From positions 199,314-263,313 of the forward strand of contig CAVXTL010000026.1 of assembly GCA_963764665.1 (NCBI GenBank): DNA of 64,000 nucleotides, read 5' to 3'. The DNA is from JACVRW01 sp963764665. Lineage in GTDB: Bacteria; Actinomycetota; Thermoleophilia; Solirubrobacterales; Thermoleophilaceae. The stretch's first letter is position 1. The number at the start of each line of letters is the position of its first letter. Shown one piece after another: positions 7,397 to 15,462 of this stretch. The notes under the pieces are model-generated. The model was not told the DNA's origin. It made no database searches and saw only the letters and a list, made by a program, of their open reading frames with translations. Both the position numbers and the translations under genes were made by a program.

Positions 7397-8320
7397 TTGA
7401 CCGACCCCGTCACACAGCGGAGCGAGCGCGCGGACTACCAGGCCACCACCGACCCCGCCCTCCAGGAGTCCGCCGACCGCGGCGAGGTGAACCTCCTGGG
7501 GTACAACGAGCTCTACAACCTGTGGGAGCGCCAGCAGTGGGCCACCCAGGACATCGACTTCACGCAGGACCGCATCGACTGGCACGAGCGCATCCCTCCG
7601 GAGGAGCGCTTCCAGCGGATGTACGGGCTCAGCTCGTTCTTCATCGGCGAGCAGAAGGTCGCCGAGGAGCTCGGCCCGATGATGCGCGCCGCGCCCACCG
7701 AGGAGATGCGCATCTTCCTCTGCACGCAGATCGCCGACGAGGCGCGCCACGTGCGCTTCTTCAACCGCTTCTACGACGAGGTGGGCGTGCTCGAGTCGGA
7801 CAACCTCCAGGATCGCCTGGCGGAGACGAGCGAGCATCTCAACCCGCAGTTCAACGTCCTCTTCGACGAGCATCTGAAGAGCCGGGTGGACCACCTCGCG
7901 CGCAAGCCCGAGGACCTCGAGGTGCTCGTGGAGACGGTCACGCTCTACCACATGATCATCGAGGGGATGCTCGCCCTGACGGGGCAGCACTTCATCATCG
8001 AGTACAACGAGGAGCAGGGCACGCTCCCGGGATTCGTTGAGGGCTTCACGAAGATTTCGCGCGACGAGCATCGCCACGTGGCGTTCGGGGCGCGCTTCCT
8101 GCGTGACATGGCCCAGGAGGACACGCGCTACCGCGACGCGATCCAGCGAACGCTCGTCGAGTGCGGGCCCGCCGCGGACGGCGTGCTCACGCCACCCTGG
8201 TACGACGAGGACAACGAGCCCGAGGTGTTCGGCTACACGATCGAGGAGACGCGGGCCTTCGCGATGAAGGCGCTCGAGCGCCGACTCAAGGTCATCGGGC
8301 TCGCGCCCGCCACGGCCTAG
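7397..8320 (+). CDS. Ribonucleotide-reductase R2-like ferritin-fold diiron protein
   Basis: 307 residues. All six expected metal ligands can be placed: E85, E115 and H118 (ADEARH), E189, E224 and H227 (RDEHRH). The residue four after the first His, the radical Tyr in class Ia R2, is Phe122. Tyr184 lies five before E189, as in the R2-like ligand-binding oxidases, but the partner Val of that family is not at the expected place. It is therefore probably an R2c- or R2lox-like oxidase rather than a standard RNR subunit. No nrdA-type large subunit is adjacent. TTG start with GAGAGGAGAG upstream. A strong promoter precedes it. Confidence 0.8.
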   Translation: MTDPVTQRSERADYQATTDPALQESADRGEVNLLGYNELYNLWERQQWATQDIDFTQDRIDWHERIPPEERFQRMYGLSSFFIGEQKVAEELGPMMRAAPTEEMRIFLCTQIADEARHVRFFNRFYDEVGVLESDNLQDRLAETSEHLNPQFNVLFDEHLKSRVDHLARKPEDLEVLVETVTLYHMIIEGMLALTGQHFIIEYNEEQGTLPGFVEGFTKISRDEHRHVAFGARFLRDMAQEDTRYRDAIQRTLVECGPAADGVLTPPWYDEDNEPEVFGYTIEETRAFAMKALERRLKVIGLAPATA

Positions 8321-8646
8321 AAGACGCGGCTCCCGATTGGCACCTCTTGGTCGGGGTGCAGCAGGATCACGTTGCCCTCGTCGTCGGGGGCGCCGAGCAC
8401 AAGCACCTCGGAGATGAACGGGCCGATCTGGCGCGGCGGGAAGTTCACCACCGCGACGACCAGCCGTCCCTCCAGTTCCTCGCGCGTGTAGTTCCGGACC
8501 TGGGCCGAGGAGCGGCGCACGCCGATCTCCGTCCCGAAGTCGATCGTGAGCTTCCACGCCGGCTTGCGCGCCTCGGGGAAGTCGTCCACGGCGGTCACGC
8601 GGCCGACGCGCATGTCGATCTCGAGGAACTGGTCGAACGTGGCCAC
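8317..8646 (-). CDS. csaA: CsaA-like tRNA-binding domain protein
   Basis: 109 residues forming a single OB-fold tRNA-binding domain as in the CsaA secretion chaperone and the C-termini of MetRS/PheRS. Family features: 'FLEIDMRVGRVTAVDDFPEA', 'KPAWKLTIDFG', 'SSAQVRNYTREELEGR' and 'VAVVNFPPRQIGPFISEVL'. Length matches CsaA (about 110). A chaperone-like or tRNA-binding role is known for the family. Its 3' end overlaps the convergent R2-like gene by 4 bp. Confidence 0.9.
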   Translation of the reverse strand: MATFDQFLEIDMRVGRVTAVDDFPEARKPAWKLTIDFGTEIGVRRSSAQVRNYTREELEGRLVVAVVNFPPRQIGPFISEVLVLGAPDDEGNVILLHPDQEVPIGSRVF

Positions 8647-8673
8647 CGCGCGCGGCAGCCTAGACGACCTGGA

Positions 8674-10191
8674 TCAGGGGGCGGGCGTGTCTGCCGCGGG
8701 CGGCGGAGCGGGGGGCTCCGGGGCCGGCACCGTGGGGTCGGGCACGCTGGGCAGGGGCAGCGGAGTGGGCGGCGCGGGCGTGGTCTGGCCGGTGGGCGGC
8801 ACCGGGGACGCCGGGGGCGTGGCGGCGGGCGCCTCCGGGGCGATGGGACCCGGCGGCTGCTCCGTGGCCGGAGGCGCGGGCTCGAGCGGGACGCCGGGCT
8901 GCGTCAGAACCTCTTCGTCGCGAGGCGGAAGCACGACCGTGGAGCCGTCCTCCTGGACCGGGGCGTGCTCGGGAGCCACGACCGCTCCGTCCTCGGGCGT
9001 GGCGGCGGCGGCGGGCACGGCCGGCTTGGCGTCCTGGTCGAGCGGCCGCACGGTCACCTTCTTGCGGGCGGTCTCCGTCACGGCCTTCGGCTCCGGCACG
9101 GCCACCGCGGGCGCGGCGGGCGCCACCGCCGGCTGGGCGAGCGCCACCTGCGCGGGCGGGGTCGCCTGGCGGTCGCCAACGTGCTTCACCTCGACCGCGC
9201 CGGCGGTCACGATCACCGCGGCGGCCATGCCGGCAGCGGCCTTGGTCGCGAGGGTGGACATGCCCGCGGACATCGCGCCGCCGGCGGTGATCCCGCCGGC
9301 CGCGCCCGCGGCCGCACCGGCCACGCCGCCGGCGGCGGCACCGCCGCCGGATGAAGACACGGCCGCGCTCGCCGCGCCGCCGAAGCCCAGCTTGGCGATC
9401 CACAGCTTCTTGAAGATCAGCAGCGGCCCGATCGGGTAGATCGCAGCCAGCGCCTTCGAGGTCTTGCGCAGCTCCGACTTGAAGGTGCGGCAGCGCTCGC
9501 AGGTCTTGAGGTGCCGGCGGATCGGCGGTGAGGTGCGGGTGATTCCCTCGGCCACGCTGCCCAGCTCCAGCCGCACCTCGTCGCAGGTGAGCAGGCGCGC
9601 CTCGGCCGCCTCGGCGAGCGCCACGCGCGCGCGCACGAGCAGAGACTTCACGCTCGGCACCGTCGTGTCCATCGCCTCCGCGATCTGCTCGTAGGTGAGG
9701 GCGTCGATCTCACGCAGCAGCAGCGCCGTGCGCTGCGTCTCGGGAAGCTCCTGGACGTCGGCCACGATGTTGCGGAACTCCTCGCGGCTGTGAACGGTGT
9801 CCGCGGTGGTGGCGCCGCCGTCGCGCTCGAACACGTCCATCGAGTCCTGGCCCGCGTGCTGTGGCCGGCGCAGGTGGTTCAGGCAGCGGTTGCGCGCGAT
9901 TCGGTAGAGCCAGGGGCGCGCGTTGATCGGGCGCTCGTCGGCGCAGATCGCGTTGAACGACGCCGCGAAGACCTCCTGGAGCACGTCCTCGGCATCCTCG
10001 CGCGAGCCCAGCATGTGCCGGCAGAAGGCGAGCAGTCGCGGCTGGTAGCGCTGCACCAGCGCCTCGAAGGCGCCGTGATGGCCGCGCCGGATGAGCGCCA
10101 CGAGCTTCTCATCGGTCTGAAGCCGGAGCAGCGGCGAGCGCCCCGCGAGCGCCGGCAGCCGTGCCGCGTGTTGTAACGCTGAGGCTTCCAT
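8674..10191 (-). CDS. ECF-type sigma factor fused to anti-sigma-like zinc motif and membrane anchor
   Basis: 505 residues in four parts. Sigma region 2 (about 35-105, with 'DAEDVLQEVFAASF' and 'PWLYRIARNRCLNHLRR') and region 4 (about 145-195, 'LTYEQIAEAMDTTVPSVKSL') form an ECF sigma factor. Residues 203-234 follow with a zinc-anti-sigma pattern: C203 and H227-x3-C231-x2-C234. Then an Ala/Gly-rich segment contains one probable membrane helix (about 318-333). A long Pro/Ala-rich tail follows, presumably outside the cell. Sigma and inhibitor functions are normally on separate proteins; here they share one chain, suggesting a self-inhibited, membrane-tethered sigma released by redox or proteolysis (inference). 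Confidence 0.88.
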   Translation of the reverse strand: MEASALQHAARLPALAGRSPLLRLQTDEKLVALIRRGHHGAFEALVQRYQPRLLAFCRHMLGSREDAEDVLQEVFAASFNAICADERPINARPWLYRIARNRCLNHLRRPQHAGQDSMDVFERDGGATTADTVHSREEFRNIVADVQELPETQRTALLLREIDALTYEQIAEAMDTTVPSVKSLLVRARVALAEAAEARLLTCDEVRLELGSVAEGITRTSPPIRRHLKTCERCRTFKSELRKTSKALAAIYPIGPLLIFKKLWIAKLGFGGAASAAVSSSGGGAAAGGVAGAAAGAAGGITAGGAMSAGMSTLATKAAAGMAAAVIVTAGAVEVKHVGDRQATPPAQVALAQPAVAPAAPAVAVPEPKAVTETARKKVTVRPLDQDAKPAVPAAAATPEDGAVVAPEHAPVQEDGSTVVLPPRDEEVLTQPGVPLEPAPPATEQPPGPIAPEAPAATPPASPVPPTGQTTPAPPTPLPLPSVPDPTVPAPEPPAPPPAADTPAP

Positions 10192-10288
10192 GATCCCTAC
10201 CCCGTAATGGGTACCCGCCTCAGAGACACCGTAGCAGTGCGAAAGTTGCGCTCGCGGCGGGTCTGGGAGCGGTCCTAGACTAGTCCGC

Positions 10289-10362
10289 GCCCGGGTAGCC
10301 CAATGGTAGAGGCGGCCGGCTTAAACCCGGCTCACGTGTGGGTTCGAATCCCACCCCGGGCA
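10289..10362 (+). tRNA. tRNA with UAA anticodon, class-I size (annotated Leu by anticodon)
   Basis: A complete cloverleaf: acceptor stem GCCCGGG/CCCGGGC, D-stem GCC/GGC, anticodon stem GCCGG/CCGGC with loop CTTAAAC (anticodon UAA), T-stem GTGGG/CCCAC with loop TTCGAAT, discriminator A, no encoded CCA. By anticodon it reads UUA (Leu). Bacterial tRNA-Leu has a long variable arm; this one has only six bases there and is 74 nt in total, so its identity is uncertain. It lies between the divergent sigma fusion and a small membrane-protein gene. Confidence 0.85.
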
Positions 10363-10427
10363 TCGGCCGGCTCCTGTTTGAGGCCGCATCCCGGCGGGCA
10401 CCTCGATATACAGGCGGACGAAAGAAA

Positions 10428-10706
10428 ATGGCCAAGCTCCTCTTCATCCCGGTCAGCATCATCGGCGGCCTCGCGGCCGGCGCGTTGTCACGCAAGCTGT
10501 TCGACCAGATCTGGGGCCTGATCGACGACGACGAGCCCCCCGAGAGCAAGCACCGCGACGTGCAGTGGGGCAAGCTGATCGGCGCGGCGATTCTGCAGGG
10601 CGCGATCTTCCGAGGCGTAAAGGCGGCGTCGGACCACTACAGCCGCCAGGCCTTCGCCCGCACCACCGGCACCTGGCCGGGCAAAGAGCGCCCGGAGCCG
10701 GAGTAA
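10428..10706 (+). CDS. DUF4235-like small membrane protein
   Basis: 92 residues starting MAKLLFIPVSIIGGLAAG. Features of the DUF4235 family are the N-terminal hydrophobic helix with 'GGLAAGALSRKLFDQIW', the acidic 'DDDEPPESKHRDVQW' connector and a second helix 'LIGAAILQGAIFRGVKAASDH', ending 'RTTGTWPG'. These proteins are widespread in actinobacteria and uncharacterised. The ATG has weak upstream purines. Confidence 0.85.
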   Translation: MAKLLFIPVSIIGGLAAGALSRKLFDQIWGLIDDDEPPESKHRDVQWGKLIGAAILQGAIFRGVKAASDHYSRQAFARTTGTWPGKERPEPE

Positions 10707-10775
10707 GCGTCTCACCCCGCACTTTGCGGCCTTAAACCGGCTCCAAGACAGCGGGGTATAGGCGAGAATCGAGGC

Positions 10776-12347
10776 ATGCCCTCCCTGCTGGGCAGGCTCT
10801 ATGGGCGGCTGGGGCCTGGTTACTTCTGGCTGTGCATGGCCTTCGAGGTCGTGTCCGTGCTGCTCGTATGCCTCGCCACCGTGGGCATGTTCTCCCTCTA
10901 CACGGAGATGGACGCGTCCGAGTTCGTGAAGGTGACGCTCTTCGCTGAGCTTTGCGCCGCGGCGGCCTGCGGGTACACGATCTTCAAGACCGCGGCGCTG
11001 GGCCGCCCCGTCACCGACTGGCTGCGGAACGGTCGCGGCACGGAGGGTGCGCGCGAGGCGTGGTTCGCCGCCGTGGCGCTACCGCGCGAGTTCGTGGTCC
11101 GGAACGGCTGGCAGCCGGTGCTGATCGTGGGGCTTCCCACGAGCCTGTTCCTCGCGATCGAGTTCGACCTGCCGGCATACGGCGCGCTCATCATCTTCGC
11201 CGGGGCCGTGGTGGCCGTGGCCTACGTGGAGGTGCTGCACTTCTTCGTTGCAGAGCAGTTCCTGCGCCCGGTGATCGACGACCTGGTCAAGCGCCTGCCA
11301 CCCGACTTCGCGGGGGCGGCCGCAGGCGTGCCTTTGCGCTGGAAGCTGCTCGGCGCGCTGCCGATCGTGAACGTGATCACCGGCGTGGTGGTGAGTGGGC
11401 TGTCCACCAACGGCACCGCCTCGCTCGAGGATCTGGGTGTGGACGTGGTGGTGGCGCTGCTCGTGGCGTTCACGATCTCGCTCGAGCTCACCGTGCTCGT
11501 GACGAGGTCCGTCCTGCGGCCGGTGGACGATCTGCTCGTGGCCACCAAGGCCGCGGCCCAGGGTGACCTCGACGCACGGGTGCCGGTGACCTCGGGCGAC
11601 GAGCTCGGCGAGCTGGCCGTGAGCTTCAACGCGATGATGCGCGGCCTTTCGGAGCGCGAGGCTTTGCGCGGCGCGTTCGGCAGCTACGTGGACCCGATCG
11701 TGGCCGACCGCGTGCTCGAGGAGGGCCAGCTGCTCGAGGGGGAGGACCGCGAGGTCACGGTGATGTTCGTGGACGTGCGCGACTTCACCCCGCGCGCGGA
11801 GCGCTCGACCGCCCGCGAGACGGTCGAGTTCCTCACCGAGTTCTTCGACCTCGTGGTGCCGCTCGTGCTCGACCAGGGCGGGCACGCGAACAAGTTCCTG
11901 GGCGACGGGCTGCTCGCAGTGTTCGGAGCGCCGGACCGCCACGCCGACCACGCCGACCGGGCGGTGGCCTCCGCGCGGACGATCGTGGCGGCCGTCGAGC
12001 GGCACTTCGGCGGCGAGGTGAGCGTGGGCATCGGGCTCAATTCCGGGCCCGTCGTAGTGGGGTCCGTGGGGGGCGGCGGGAGGCTCGAGTACTCCGTGAT
12101 CGGGGACCCCGTAAATATTTCTGCTCGCGCTGAGCGAGCAACGAGAGATACTGGAGATGTGGTCCTCATCACGGAGGCCACCCGCGCGCTGCTTACGCGC
12201 GGTCGCGAGAACCTCGTCCCGAGAGGAGCCCTGGAGTTCAAGGGCATCACCGAACCAGTGTCGCTCTACGCCCTCCCATCACCCTTTAGTACCCCTGTAG
12301 ACGAACGTCCTACGCCCTCGACACCCCCGCTCGTCGCGGACGTCTGA
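10776..12347 (+). CDS. Class III adenylate/guanylate cyclase with membrane domain and HAMP
   Basis: 523 residues. An N-terminal region with several membrane helices (to about 245) leads to a HAMP linker (about 245-298, 'RPVDDLLVATKAAAQGDLDA') and a catalytic domain (about 320-505). The metal Asp pair is in 'MFVDVRDFTPRAE' (about 329), the P-loop-like 'NKFLGDGLLAVFGAP' at about 371, and the substrate/transition-state residues in 'YSVIGDPVNISARAE' (about 440). The set looks complete, so the cyclase should be active as a homodimer. It belongs to the six-helix HAMP cyclases of actinobacteria. It is followed by a SpoIIE phosphatase and a GGDEF protein. Confidence 0.93.
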   Translation: MPSLLGRLYGRLGPGYFWLCMAFEVVSVLLVCLATVGMFSLYTEMDASEFVKVTLFAELCAAAACGYTIFKTAALGRPVTDWLRNGRGTEGAREAWFAAVALPREFVVRNGWQPVLIVGLPTSLFLAIEFDLPAYGALIIFAGAVVAVAYVEVLHFFVAEQFLRPVIDDLVKRLPPDFAGAAAGVPLRWKLLGALPIVNVITGVVVSGLSTNGTASLEDLGVDVVVALLVAFTISLELTVLVTRSVLRPVDDLLVATKAAAQGDLDARVPVTSGDELGELAVSFNAMMRGLSEREALRGAFGSYVDPIVADRVLEEGQLLEGEDREVTVMFVDVRDFTPRAERSTARETVEFLTEFFDLVVPLVLDQGGHANKFLGDGLLAVFGAPDRHADHADRAVASARTIVAAVERHFGGEVSVGIGLNSGPVVVGSVGGGGRLEYSVIGDPVNISARAERATRDTGDVVLITEATRALLTRGRENLVPRGALEFKGITEPVSLYALPSPFSTPVDERPTPSTPPLVADV

Positions 12348-12365
12348 AAAGCCGAGGACAACCAC

Positions 12366-12848
12366 ATGCGCCCACCCCAATTGCTGCGTGACCGAGCGCG
12401 GGCTCAACTTGCCCCGTGGGCCGCGGCGATGGCGCTCTTCATCGGCATAGCGGCGGTCCTCCTGGCCGGCGGTAGCCACGGCCCTCTGGCCAGTGCTCAG
12501 GCCAGCGGCGACGGCGGTCCCGTGGTGACCCTGCCCGAGATCGAGCCGGAGCCCGTGCTCGGCGGCGAGGACCTGCCTCCGGCCGGCCCCGTCGAGGATC
12601 CCCCCGCCGAGCCGGACGTGGAGGAGCCCGCGCCTTCGGAGCCCGGCGTCGAGGATCCCGAGCCCACCGAGCCGGCGCCGGATCCAGATCAGGAGCCCGA
12701 GGTCGAGGAGCCACCCCCCGTGGACGTCCCGGACGACGGCGAGGGTCCTGCCGAGCAGCCCAACGAGCCTCCGGTGGTCGACCCGGATCCGAACGAGATT
12801 CCCCCCAGTCGGCGAGGTGCCCGAGGGTTCCGGCGGAGCCGCCCGTGA
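12366..12848 (+). CDS. N-terminal membrane and Pro/Glu-rich part of a frame-broken SpoIIE phosphatase gene
   Basis: 160 residues: basic N-terminus, one membrane or signal helix (about 18-38, 'AAAMALFIGIAAVLLAGG'), then a Pro/Glu/Asp-rich stretch up to 'PPVVDPDPNEIPP'. The frame then degenerates and stops. Reading on with single-base shifts near 12801-12808, 12823-12829 and 12884-12895 restores a smooth Pro-rich peptide (PPVGEVPE, then VPAEPPVTSPEPPMEVPAELP read in two parts, then PPIDPNN) that joins the phosphatase frame downstream. The three one-base insertions sum to three, so both ends share a frame. I read the two ORFs as one gene, broken truly or by sequencing error. Confidence 0.6.
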   Translation: MRPPQLLRDRARAQLAPWAAAMALFIGIAAVLLAGGSHGPLASAQASGDGGPVVTLPEIEPEPVLGGEDLPPAGPVEDPPAEPDVEEPAPSEPGVEDPEPTEPAPDPDQEPEVEEPPPVDVPDDGEGPAEQPNEPPVVDPDPNEIPPSRRGARGFRRSRP

Positions 12849-12929
12849 CGAGTCCGGAGCCTCCTATGGAGGTCCCCGCCGAGCTTCCGGCCGCCGATCG
12901 ACCCGAACAACGCGTCCGGTGGCCCGCTG

Positions 12930-14396
12930 GTGCCCGGGGTGGTCGCGCCGGCAGTACCGAGCACGCCGCCGATCGCAGCGCTACCCGGTAGCGGGAACAA
13001 CGTCACGGAGGGGGGCAGCGCACCGGGCACCGACGACAGCGGGGACTCGGCCGAGGAGCTCCGCCCCGAGGGCGGCCCCGGCGACGCAGCCCAGCGGACC
13101 GTGCGATTCGCCCGGGCCACGGGGGTCCCGGTCTCGGCGGTGCTCGCCGATCCGGGCGGAGGCGCCGCCACGACCGAGCCCGCGCCCGCGGCAGGCACCG
13201 GCGGCTTCGAGCGCGTGGGCGCGAACGACGGAGGCGGCGACGGTGGAATCCAGGACCGGACTCCCAGCGAGGACAGCACCCCGATCGTGAGGACCGTCCG
13301 CGACATCGTCGAGGTGGTGCCTGACTCGCTCAAGGTGGCGCTGGCCGCCCTGGCCGCGCTGTCGGCCCTTCTCGGCGCTGGGTACTTCTTCGCCCACATG
13401 CGCGCGCGCCGGCTCGCCCGCCAGCGCCGTGAGCTGCTCCAGGAGGTCGGTCTTCTCCAGACAGCGCTGCTGCCCCCGGTGCCGGAGCGGCTCGGCGCCC
13501 TCCGCACCTCGGTGGCTTACCGCCCGGCCGACGGCCCCGGGGCGGGCGGCGACTTCTACGACGCCCTCCCGCTCTCGGGCGGGCGCGTGGGCTTCATCCT
13601 CGGCGACGTGTCCGGGCACGGGCGCGGCGCGCTGGCCCGCACGGCATTCATGCGCTACACGCTGAGGGCCTATCTCGAGGCCGGCCTCGAGCCGCGCGTT
13701 GCCCTCCAGGTGGCCGGCCGCGTGATCGACGAGAACCTCGGCGGCGACTTCGCCACCGTGCTGCTCGCGGTGCACGACCCTGAGACCGGTTCGCTCACCT
13801 ACGCCACCGCCGGACACCCGGCGCCGATAGTGGTCGGTCCGCACCCGCACGATCCCGTGACGGCCAGCTCATCGCCGCCCATCGGAGTGGGGGAGCGCAC
13901 GGGCCTGCGCCAGACCACGGTGCCGCTGGTGCCCGGGTCCGTGGCGTGCCTGTTCACCGACGGCCTGATCGAGGCGCGGACCGCGGACGGCGTGCTCGGA
14001 CGCGAACGACTCACGGAGATGCTCGACGAGCTCGGCCCCACCACGACCGCCAAGGATCTGATCGCACGCGCCGCGAGCGAGGCGCGCGTGAGCGCCGACG
14101 ACATCGCTGCGGTGGTCATCTCGCCCACCGCCGGCGTGACCGCCGGGCTCTTCCGCACCGAGCAGCTCGAGCTCTCGACCCGCGAGCTGGAGGGCCCGAT
14201 GGCCCGCCGGTTCCTCGAGTCGTGCGGCCTGAGCGAGCACGAGGTGGACGCGGCCGAGCGGGAGGCGCGCGGACTCGCCGAGCGCTTCGGCGGCGTGGTG
14301 CTCCACGTGGTGTTCGGCAACCGCCGGCGCGTGGAGGTGCTCCCGCGGAACGTGGAGAGCATCGAGGCCGCTTCGCGGCGCGCAGCCGCTCGCTAG
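12930..14396 (+). CDS. SpoIIE-type PP2C phosphatase, membrane anchored
   Basis: 488 residues from a provisional GTG start. A Gly/Pro-rich extracellular part precedes one membrane helix (about 135-155, 'VALAALAALSALLGAGYFF'). A coiled linker and the SpoIIE/RsbU domain (about 185-400) follow, with 'GAGGDFYDALPL', 'LGDVSGHGRGALARTAF', 'TYATAGHPAPIVV' and 'SADDIAAVVI', so the metal Asp residues are present. A C-terminal segment (about 405-488, 'ARRFLESCGLSEHEVDAAER', 'RFGGVVLHV') is compact and unassigned. Such phosphatases dephosphorylate anti-sigma-factor antagonists in partner-switching. Most likely the 3' part of one gene with the preceding ORF. Confidence 0.85.
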   Translation: MPGVVAPAVPSTPPIAALPGSGNNVTEGGSAPGTDDSGDSAEELRPEGGPGDAAQRTVRFARATGVPVSAVLADPGGGAATTEPAPAAGTGGFERVGANDGGGDGGIQDRTPSEDSTPIVRTVRDIVEVVPDSLKVALAALAALSALLGAGYFFAHMRARRLARQRRELLQEVGLLQTALLPPVPERLGALRTSVAYRPADGPGAGGDFYDALPLSGGRVGFILGDVSGHGRGALARTAFMRYTLRAYLEAGLEPRVALQVAGRVIDENLGGDFATVLLAVHDPETGSLTYATAGHPAPIVVGPHPHDPVTASSSPPIGVGERTGLRQTTVPLVPGSVACLFTDGLIEARTADGVLGRERLTEMLDELGPTTTAKDLIARAASEARVSADDIAAVVISPTAGVTAGLFRTEQLELSTRELEGPMARRFLESCGLSEHEVDAAEREARGLAERFGGVVLHVVFGNRRRVEVLPRNVESIEAASRRAAAR

Positions 14397-14442
14397 GCAC
14401 GGCTCCCCTTAATCGTTCGCCACAGCGTCCGATAAGGAAGGA

Positions 14443-15462
14443 ATGAGCAAACGTGCGGAAGCCGATCGCCTGCGGATGGTCGTCGAGACCCAGAGCGAGA
14501 TCGCCAGCTCGCGGCTCGATCCGGACGAGGTGATGCGGCGTGTGGTGGAACGTGCCCGTGAGATCACTGATGCCGCCGCGGCCGTGGTCGAGATCGCGGA
14601 TGGCGACGAGTTGGTCTATCGGGCCGCGTCGGGCACCGCGACGGAGTTCCTCGGCCTCCGGATGGAGGCCGCACAGAGCCTTTCCGGATTGTGCATCGAC
14701 ACCGGCCAGTTGCTGCGCTGCGACGACGCGAGCACCGATCCGCGGGTGAACGCCGAGGTATGTCACCTCCTGGGGGCGGTGTCCATGATCTGCGTGCCGC
14801 TTCAGCATCCCGACGGCGGAACCGTGGGCGTGCTCAAGCTCTACGCGTCGCAGCGGGAGGCGTTCGACGCGGCCGACGAGGAGATGCTCGGCCTCCTCAG
14901 CGGTGTTATCGCCGCGCACCTGACCAACGCCACGCGGTTCGCGGCCGTGCGCGACGATAGCCGCCGCGACGCACTCACCGGGCTCGGCAACAGGCGCGCC
15001 TACGACGAGGCGCTGGTCCGCGAGGCCGGGCGCTCGGCCCGCTACGGCTCGCTGCTCTCGCTCGCGCTGTTCGACGTGGATGGCTTCCGGGCCGTCAACG
15101 AGCGCTACGGCCATCCGCGCGGCGACGCCGTGCTCGCCGAGGTCGGCCGGATCCTCGGGAGTGGGCGAAGCGGCGACCAGGCCTTTCGCGTCGGAGGAGA
15201 CGAGTTCGCGCTCGTGCTGGTCGAGACCGGCCTGAGCCAGGCCGAGCTCGTGGCTGGACGGATGGTCGAGGCGGTGGCCGGGAGCGTGCAGATCGCCGGG
15301 CAGGCCACGCTCTCGATGGGTCTGGCCGAGGCGCGCTCGCTGGACCCGCGGGCGCTGCACGCCGAGGCCGACGCGGCACTCCACCGCTCGAAGCAGGCTC
15401 GCGCCGAAGCCCACACACGTCGCACCGAGCGTCGCTGGGGCGGGAACCTCAGCGGGTCGTAA
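14443..15462 (+). CDS. GAF-GGDEF diguanylate cyclase
   Basis: 339 residues: a short helix, a GAF sensor domain (about 18-165) and a GGDEF domain (about 170-330). The active-site loop reads RVGGDEFAL at about 248 and is intact. An RxxD inhibitory site (RSGD) lies five residues before it, so product feedback by c-di-GMP is expected. No EAL domain. The ATG is preceded by AAGGAAGG. It is 46 bp after the phosphatase gene and may be co-transcribed, putting cyclic nucleotide, phosphatase and c-di-GMP signalling side by side. The end overlaps the convergent hydrolase gene by 14 bp. Confidence 0.93.
   Translation: MSKRAEADRLRMVVETQSEIASSRLDPDEVMRRVVERAREITDAAAAVVEIADGDELVYRAASGTATEFLGLRMEAAQSLSGLCIDTGQLLRCDDASTDPRVNAEVCHLLGAVSMICVPLQHPDGGTVGVLKLYASQREAFDAADEEMLGLLSGVIAAHLTNATRFAAVRDDSRRDALTGLGNRRAYDEALVREAGRSARYGSLLSLALFDVDGFRAVNERYGHPRGDAVLAEVGRILGSGRSGDQAFRVGGDEFALVLVETGLSQAELVAGRMVEAVAGSVQIAGQATLSMGLAEARSLDPRALHAEADAALHRSKQARAEAHTRRTERRWGGNLSGS

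Noticed and set aside
8161..9354. Plus-strand frame opposite CsaA and the sigma tail
   Set aside because: Gly/Arg/His-rich shadow of the Ala/Pro-rich tail of the sigma fusion.
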